Shown: piece after piece, positions 53,498 through 56,878 of the stretch
Layout: each line of letters opens with the position of its first letter
Position numbering within the stretch: the first letter of the stretch is position 1
DNA from: Leucobacter sp. Ag1
GTDB taxonomy: Bacteria > Actinomycetota > Actinomycetes > Actinomycetales > Microbacteriaceae
Direction of reading: 5' to 3'
DNA length: 56,878 nt
Assembly: GCF_000980875.1 (NCBI RefSeq)
Contig: NZ_LAYO01000088.1
Span: 1-56,878, forward strand
The notes under the pieces: generated by a model
The model's database searches: none
Seen by the model: the letters and a program-made list of their open reading frames with translations, nothing else
What the model was told of the DNA's origin: nothing
Translations under genes and position numbers: made by a program

Positions 53498-55018
53498 ATG
53501 AGAGCTTGGATGGTACGCGCCGGAGCCTCAGGCGATCGAGAGAAGTTTGCCCTCGCAGAAGGACGAACGGTCGCGGGATGGGAAGAAGTTCCGTCTCTAA
53601 AAAACGCGACCAAGCGCGAACGCATCAGAAGCATAGTTGCGGAGTCGTATCCAGAAGAATCAAACTACGTAATTGGCAACTGGACGGGGCAACTTGATCG
53701 CTTTGTCTCAAAGATTCACATCGGCGATCTGATCGTCATGCCCAGCAAGCTCGAAGACGGAAAGTTTGCTCTTGGAGTAGTCAAATCTGACTACGAATAT
53801 CTCGCGGAAAATGAGCCCGGATTTCGCCACACTCGCAAGGTGGACTGGGAAAAACCAAATCTGGAGAAGCAGATTCTCCAACACGACCTCCGCGCATCGA
53901 TCGGCTCCCTACTAACAGTCTGCGAATTGGAACGAAATTCTGCAGCAAAGCGATTCAATCACATACTTGTTCACGGCTCAGATCCGGGCCCAGTCGGCAA
54001 AGATTCCTCCCTCCCCGGAACACTCGAAGAACTCCCAGGCTCCGCCCCTGTTACAACAACAATACGATCCCTTCTATCTATAGCTGGATTTCATCGCCGC
54101 ACCAGCGGAACAGTCTCCACGCTCCAGGACCAACTTGCGGAGCTGGGACTTTCAACCACACCTCCATTCGAGGAGGGCCTCATTGATGATGAAATCATCA
54201 TCCGCAACGTCGCGACCGCGGAAGACGCTTCTACAGCCTCAGATGTGGACACGGAATCAGCACCAAGCAGCCACCGAACCGTCGCGGACAGCAGCAGCGT
54301 GACTCACCCCGTTTCGGCCGTGCCATCCGCCACCCGAGAACCAGACTCGGTATCCTCAGGCGACAAGTTATCTTTCGCCCAAACGATCATGCTTGAAAAT
54401 AACTACTCTCAACTTGCGGTTGTTGACAATGGGGCGCTTCGAGGCGCTTTGACCTGGACTTCGATCGCGATCGCAGGCCTCAAAAGAACACCGCAAATTG
54501 TCGCCGATGCATTGATCGATTCTCCCCCAATTATTCACCTACATCAAAACGTACTCGACGTCGTAGATCTTGTAGAGCAGCAAGGATACGTTTTTGTCCT
54601 CGACGAAGCTCAACAAATCGGCGGAATAATCACAATCAGCGATCTAGCTCAGGAGTTTGGTCGCGATCGTCGTCCAATCATGCTGATCGAAGAAGTGGAA
54701 CTTCGCCTCCGCCGGGCAACACAAAAGCACCTAACCGACGCAGATGTCGAAACTTCGCCCGCAAGAGGCTCAAAGCTCAAGGACCTCACTCTCGGCGCTT
54801 ACCCATACCTCCTCGAAGATGAAGCTCTCTGGAAGAAACTCGGGTGGGTCGGGGTTGAGCAGGACCGCGTCCTTTCGCTTACTAAGCTGACAGCAAATGT
54901 CCGAAACCAACTCATGCATTTCTCCCAGGATCCTTTGGAAGAAGACCAGATCGAGCCAGTTGAGAGACTCCTCCGCATCCTTCGAATAGTCGACAGAGAA
55001 CCCCACGCAAGGAGCTAG
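53498..55018 (+). CDS. EVE/PUA-like - winged helix - CBS pair - HEPN-type fusion protein, probable defence factor
   Basis: A 506-residue protein in clearly AT-richer DNA than its neighbours. Residues 1-155 (NWTGQLDRFVSKIHIGDLIV, then GVVKSDYEYLAENEPGFRHT) resemble the N-terminal reader domain seen in Mrr/McrBC-type restriction proteins. About 185-240 looks like a winged helix (IRSLLSIAGFHRRTSGTVST). After a Ser/Thr-rich linker come two CBS motifs (about 291-330, 340-388; ITISDLAQEFGRD), which bind adenine nucleotides in other proteins. The C-terminus (395-506) is helical with R469-x4-H474 (VRNQLMHF), the HEPN ribonuclease motif. AAGGA lies 5 nt before the ATG. No partner gene or integrase is visible. 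Function inferred, not proven. Confidence 0.75.
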   Translation: MRAWMVRAGASGDREKFALAEGRTVAGWEEVPSLKNATKRERIRSIVAESYPEESNYVIGNWTGQLDRFVSKIHIGDLIVMPSKLEDGKFALGVVKSDYEYLAENEPGFRHTRKVDWEKPNLEKQILQHDLRASIGSLLTVCELERNSAAKRFNHILVHGSDPGPVGKDSSLPGTLEELPGSAPVTTTIRSLLSIAGFHRRTSGTVSTLQDQLAELGLSTTPPFEEGLIDDEIIIRNVATAEDASTASDVDTESAPSSHRTVADSSSVTHPVSAVPSATREPDSVSSGDKLSFAQTIMLENNYSQLAVVDNGALRGALTWTSIAIAGLKRTPQIVADALIDSPPIIHLHQNVLDVVDLVEQQGYVFVLDEAQQIGGIITISDLAQEFGRDRRPIMLIEEVELRLRRATQKHLTDADVETSPARGSKLKDLTLGAYPYLLEDEALWKKLGWVGVEQDRVLSLTKLTANVRNQLMHFSQDPLEEDQIEPVERLLRILRIVDREPHARS

Positions 55019-55039
55019 TCGCACAAGACAGAGCTCACC

Positions 55040-55051
55040 TATGATGACGGC
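55040..55051 (+). promoter_or_regulatory. Leaderless -10 of the DUF1697 gene
   Basis: TATGAT (55040-55045) lies 6 nt before the ATG at 55052; no ribosome site. Confidence 0.5.
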
Positions 55052-55624
55052 ATGGCTCGATGGATCGCGCTGCTGCGCGGGGTGAACGTCAACGGCATCA
55101 CGGTGCGCAGCGCGGAACTGGCGGGGCTCTTCCGCGAGCTCGGCTTCGGGCAGGTGCGCACCGTGCTCGCCTCGGGGAACGTGTGCTTCGACGCCGACGA
55201 GGTCGACGGTTCGTCGGACGCGGCGCGCACGGAGCTCAAGGCCAGGATCGAACGGGCCCTGGGCGAACGCTTCGGCTACGACGCCTGGATCGTGCTCGTG
55301 CCGCTGGCCGAGCTCGACGGGATCATCGCGGGCTACCCCTTCGCAGAGGATCCGGAGCACCACGCCTACGTCGTGTTCGCTGCCGACGCCGACGCGCTGC
55401 ACGCGGTGCTCACGGGCGCGCCCGGGGCGGATCCGGGCGCCGCGGATCCTGATGCCGAGGCTTCCGGGAACGCCGAGCGGTTCGCCGCGGGCCCCGGCGT
55501 CGTCTACTGGCGCTGCCCGCGAGGCGGGAGCACCGATACGCCGTTCTCGAAGCACATCGCCCGGGCCCGCTTCAAGACCTCCACGACGACGCGCAACATC
55601 AACACGCTGCGCAAGCTCGGCTGA
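55052..55624 (+). CDS. DUF1697 domain-containing protein
   Basis: A 190-residue cytosolic protein of the DUF1697 family (function unknown; ferredoxin-like fold by family). Signatures are ARWIALLRGVNVNG, LGFGQVRTVLASGNVCFD and the C-terminal RARFKTSTTTRNINTLRKL. Base composition returns to the high-GC norm, so the foreign stretch ends between 55018 and 55052. There is an acidic insertion (PGADPGAADPDAEASG) in the middle not usual for the family. Confidence 0.92.
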   Translation: MARWIALLRGVNVNGITVRSAELAGLFRELGFGQVRTVLASGNVCFDADEVDGSSDAARTELKARIERALGERFGYDAWIVLVPLAELDGIIAGYPFAEDPEHHAYVVFAADADALHAVLTGAPGADPGAADPDAEASGNAERFAAGPGVVYWRCPRGGSTDTPFSKHIARARFKTSTTTRNINTLRKLG

Positions 55625-55632
55625 GACCGCTT

Positions 55633-55753
55633 CTCCCGTCATCCTGCGCGAGCTTGCGAGTCGCAGGATCCTGCGACTCCTTCGTCGCGCAGGATGACGG
55701 GAGTGGCAGAGCGTCGCGCAGGATGACGCCGGTGACCGCATCGCTCAGGATGA
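55633..55753. repeat. REP-like palindromic repeat cluster
   Basis: Four copies of a core GCGCAGGATGACG or its variant occur in both orientations: an outer perfect 19-bp inverted repeat (55633-55651 and 55685-55703), an inner perfect 18-bp palindrome GTCGCAGGATCCTGCGAC (55660-55677), a further direct copy at 55714-55728 and a degenerate one at 55741-55753. It follows the DUF1697 stop by 8 nt and reaches the convergent MarR stop. REP-type elements of this form often end transcripts. Confidence 0.75.
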
Positions 55754-55767
55754 GGTCGAAGACGCGC

Positions 55768-56268
55768 TCAGTCGTCGAGCGCGCGCATCCAGGTCCGCAG
55801 CAGCCCGACGAGCTGCGCCCGCTGCTCGGGATCGAGGCCGTCGAGCAGCCGGGCCTCGTTGCGCACGTGCGCGGCGAACGCCTCGTCGATGGCCGCGATA
55901 CCGGCGGCGGTGAGCCCCACCACTCGCCCACGGCCGTCCTGGTCGCTCGACCGCCGCTGCACGTAGCCCATCGCCTCGAGCCGGTCGAGCCGCTTGCTCA
56001 CGGCCCCCGTGGTGACCATGGTGTGCGCGGCGAGTTCGCCGGGCGCGAGCTCGTAGGGCGCGCCCGTGCGGCGCAGCGTCGCGAGCACGTCGAACTCCCC
56101 CTCGCCCAGCCCGTACTCGCGGTAGAGGGCGACGAGCTCGTCGCGCAGCCGCTCGGCGAGGCGGTGCAGGCGGCCGATCACGCCGACGGGCGAAACATCG
56201 AGGTCGGGGCGCTCGACGCTCCACTGCGCCAGGATCCGGTCGACGTGGTCGGGCGCGGGCTCGCTCAT
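55768..56268 (-). CDS. MarR-family transcriptional regulator
   Basis: A 166-residue winged-helix regulator with EFDVLATLRRTGAPYELAP, the recognition helix TMVTTGAVSKRLDRLE and wing SDQDGRGRVVGLTAAG. It is a paralog of the protein at 23303-23848. The ATG at 56266-56268 has TATGAT 6 nt upstream (56275-56280), so it looks leaderless. Divergent from the EamA transporter gene; two CTTCC-NN-GGAAG palindromes in the 39-nt gap are the probable operators for both. Confidence 0.92.
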   Translation of the reverse strand: MSEPAPDHVDRILAQWSVERPDLDVSPVGVIGRLHRLAERLRDELVALYREYGLGEGEFDVLATLRRTGAPYELAPGELAAHTMVTTGAVSKRLDRLEAMGYVQRRSSDQDGRGRVVGLTAAGIAAIDEAFAAHVRNEARLLDGLDPEQRAQLVGLLRTWMRALDD

Positions 56269-56281
56269 GCGTCGATCATAC

Positions 56282-56314
56282 CTTCCTCGGAAGCTATACT
56301 CCCTTCCATGGAAG
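56282..56314. promoter_or_regulatory. Two helically phased operator copies in the marR-eamA gap
   Basis: CTTCCTCGGAAG (56282-56293) and CTTCCATGGAAG (56303-56314) have centres exactly 21 bp apart. The eamA -10 TATACT (56295-56300) lies between them and the second copy contains the eamA start codon. Confidence 0.7.
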
Positions 56315-56878
56315 CAAAAACCCGCGGATCGCACGCGAAGTGGATCGCGCTCACCGCGCTCGCCCCGATCGCCTGGGGCTCGAACTACCCGGTGATGCAC
56401 CACTTCCTGCCCGCCGACTCGCCGCTCTGGGGCGCCGCGCTCCGCGCGCTGCCCGCCGGGATCCTGCTCTTCCTGTTCGTGCGCAAGCTCCCCACCGGTT
56501 CCTGGTGGTGGCGTGCCCCGCTGCTCGGCCTCATCAACTTCTGCGTGTTCTTCGTGCTCGTCTACGTCGCGGCGCAGCTGCTCCCGTCCTCCGTGGCCGC
56601 ATCGATCATGGCGGCCTCGCCCCTCGTGCTGGGGCTGCTCGGCTGGGCCATGCTCGGGCAGCGGCTGAACCTCCCCACGCTCATCGGCGCGGTCTGCGGC
56701 ATCGTCGGCGTGATCCTCATCGTCGGCCTGTCGACCGCGCGCATCGACGGCTGGGGCGTCGCAGCCTCGATGGCCGCGCTCCTCGTCTTCTCGATCGGCT
56801 CGATCCTCACCCAGCGCTGGCGCGACGATACTCCCGTGCTCGCGCTCACCTCCTGGCAGCTGCTGTTCGGCGGCATCG
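56308..56878 (+). CDS. EamA/DMT-superfamily transporter (partial, runs off the window)
   Basis: The first 190 residues of a 10-helix drug/metabolite transporter. IALTALAPIAWGSNYPVMHH at helix 1, LWGAALRALPAGILLF, LINFCVFFVLVYVAAQLLP, SSVAASIMAASPLVLGLLGW and LIGAVCGIVGVILIVGL match the EamA fold, with the second repeat beginning at GWGVAASMAALLVF. TATACT lies 7 nt before the ATG, so translation is probably leaderless. Likely repressed by the divergent MarR protein. Substrate unknown; amino acid or drug export are common in the family. Confidence 0.9.
   Translation, partial: MEAKTRGSHAKWIALTALAPIAWGSNYPVMHHFLPADSPLWGAALRALPAGILLFLFVRKLPTGSWWWRAPLLGLINFCVFFVLVYVAAQLLPSSVAASIMAASPLVLGLLGWAMLGQRLNLPTLIGAVCGIVGVILIVGLSTARIDGWGVAASMAALLVFSIGSILTQRWRDDTPVLALTSWQLLFGGI

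Noticed and set aside
53377..55018. Prophage or integrative element around the AT-rich gene
   Set aside because: No integrase, recombinase, tRNA target, direct repeats or phage structural gene is seen; only one gene differs in composition.

Overview
The window is a 56.9 kb chromosomal segment from a high-GC (about 70% by eye) Gram-positive actinobacterium. GTP-type PEP carboxykinase, an ImmA/IrrE-type RamB-like regulator, the mfd/pth/rplY and glmU/prs blocks, a ClgR/PopR-type regulator beside paired ClpP genes, GTG starts, DtxR-type iron boxes and many leaderless starts all fit a Microbacteriaceae member. A Leucobacter-like genus is my best inference; it is not proven by the sequence.

Layout. 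1-13.3 kb: tail of an unknown gene, a tRNA with anticodon UAA, pckG with a divergent RamB-like regulator, a membrane methyltransferase, NDH-2, the eno/divIC/DUF501 operon, hisS, a membrane-protein/GntR pair, a MazG-like pyrophosphatase and a small lipoprotein. 13.4-23.2 kb: core information and wall genes (mfd, pth, rplY, gnd, prs, glmU, tRNA-Gln) and a tiny coiled-coil membrane protein. 23.3-31.7 kb: accessory genes, namely a MarR regulator, a two-gene secreted operon (His-rich protein plus seven-bladed FG-GAP propeller with Ig-like tail) under a DtxR-type iron box, and an amidase with divergent TetR regulator. 31.7-44.8 kb: amino-acid region with a LysR regulator, PLP Orn/Lys/Arg-type decarboxylase, two paralogous APC permeases, a glutaryl-CoA-dehydrogenase-like enzyme, a polar amino-acid ABC importer, a diaminopimelate-decarboxylase-family enzyme and a PucR-type regulator. 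44.8-51.5 kb: membrane protein, SDR, SIP-domain protein, Dps with its own iron box, nitroreductase, a PopR/ClgR-like regulator convergent with two clpP genes (one lacking the catalytic serine), and an MFS/MerR pair. 51.5-56.9 kb: ABC-F protein, a visibly AT-richer foreign gene joining an EVE/PUA-like reader, a probable winged helix, two CBS modules and a C-terminal R-x4-H (HEPN-type) domain, a DUF1697 protein, a REP-like repeat cluster, and a MarR/EamA divergent pair cut by the window end.

How the genes work together. PckG, enolase and Gnd cover gluconeogenesis, glycolysis and the pentose phosphate path; NDH-2 feeds the respiratory chain. The amino-acid region can be read as uptake, decarboxylation and acyl-CoA oxidation of a basic amino acid such as lysine (inference). 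Two predicted iron-box promoters have opposite geometry: inside the promoter of the secreted operon (repression expected) and just upstream of -35 at dps (activation possible). The main candidates for something undescribed are the single-gene EVE/CBS/HEPN module, the iron-controlled secreted pair, and the ClpP heteromer with a dead subunit whose operon shares an operator-like motif with the neighbouring regulator.
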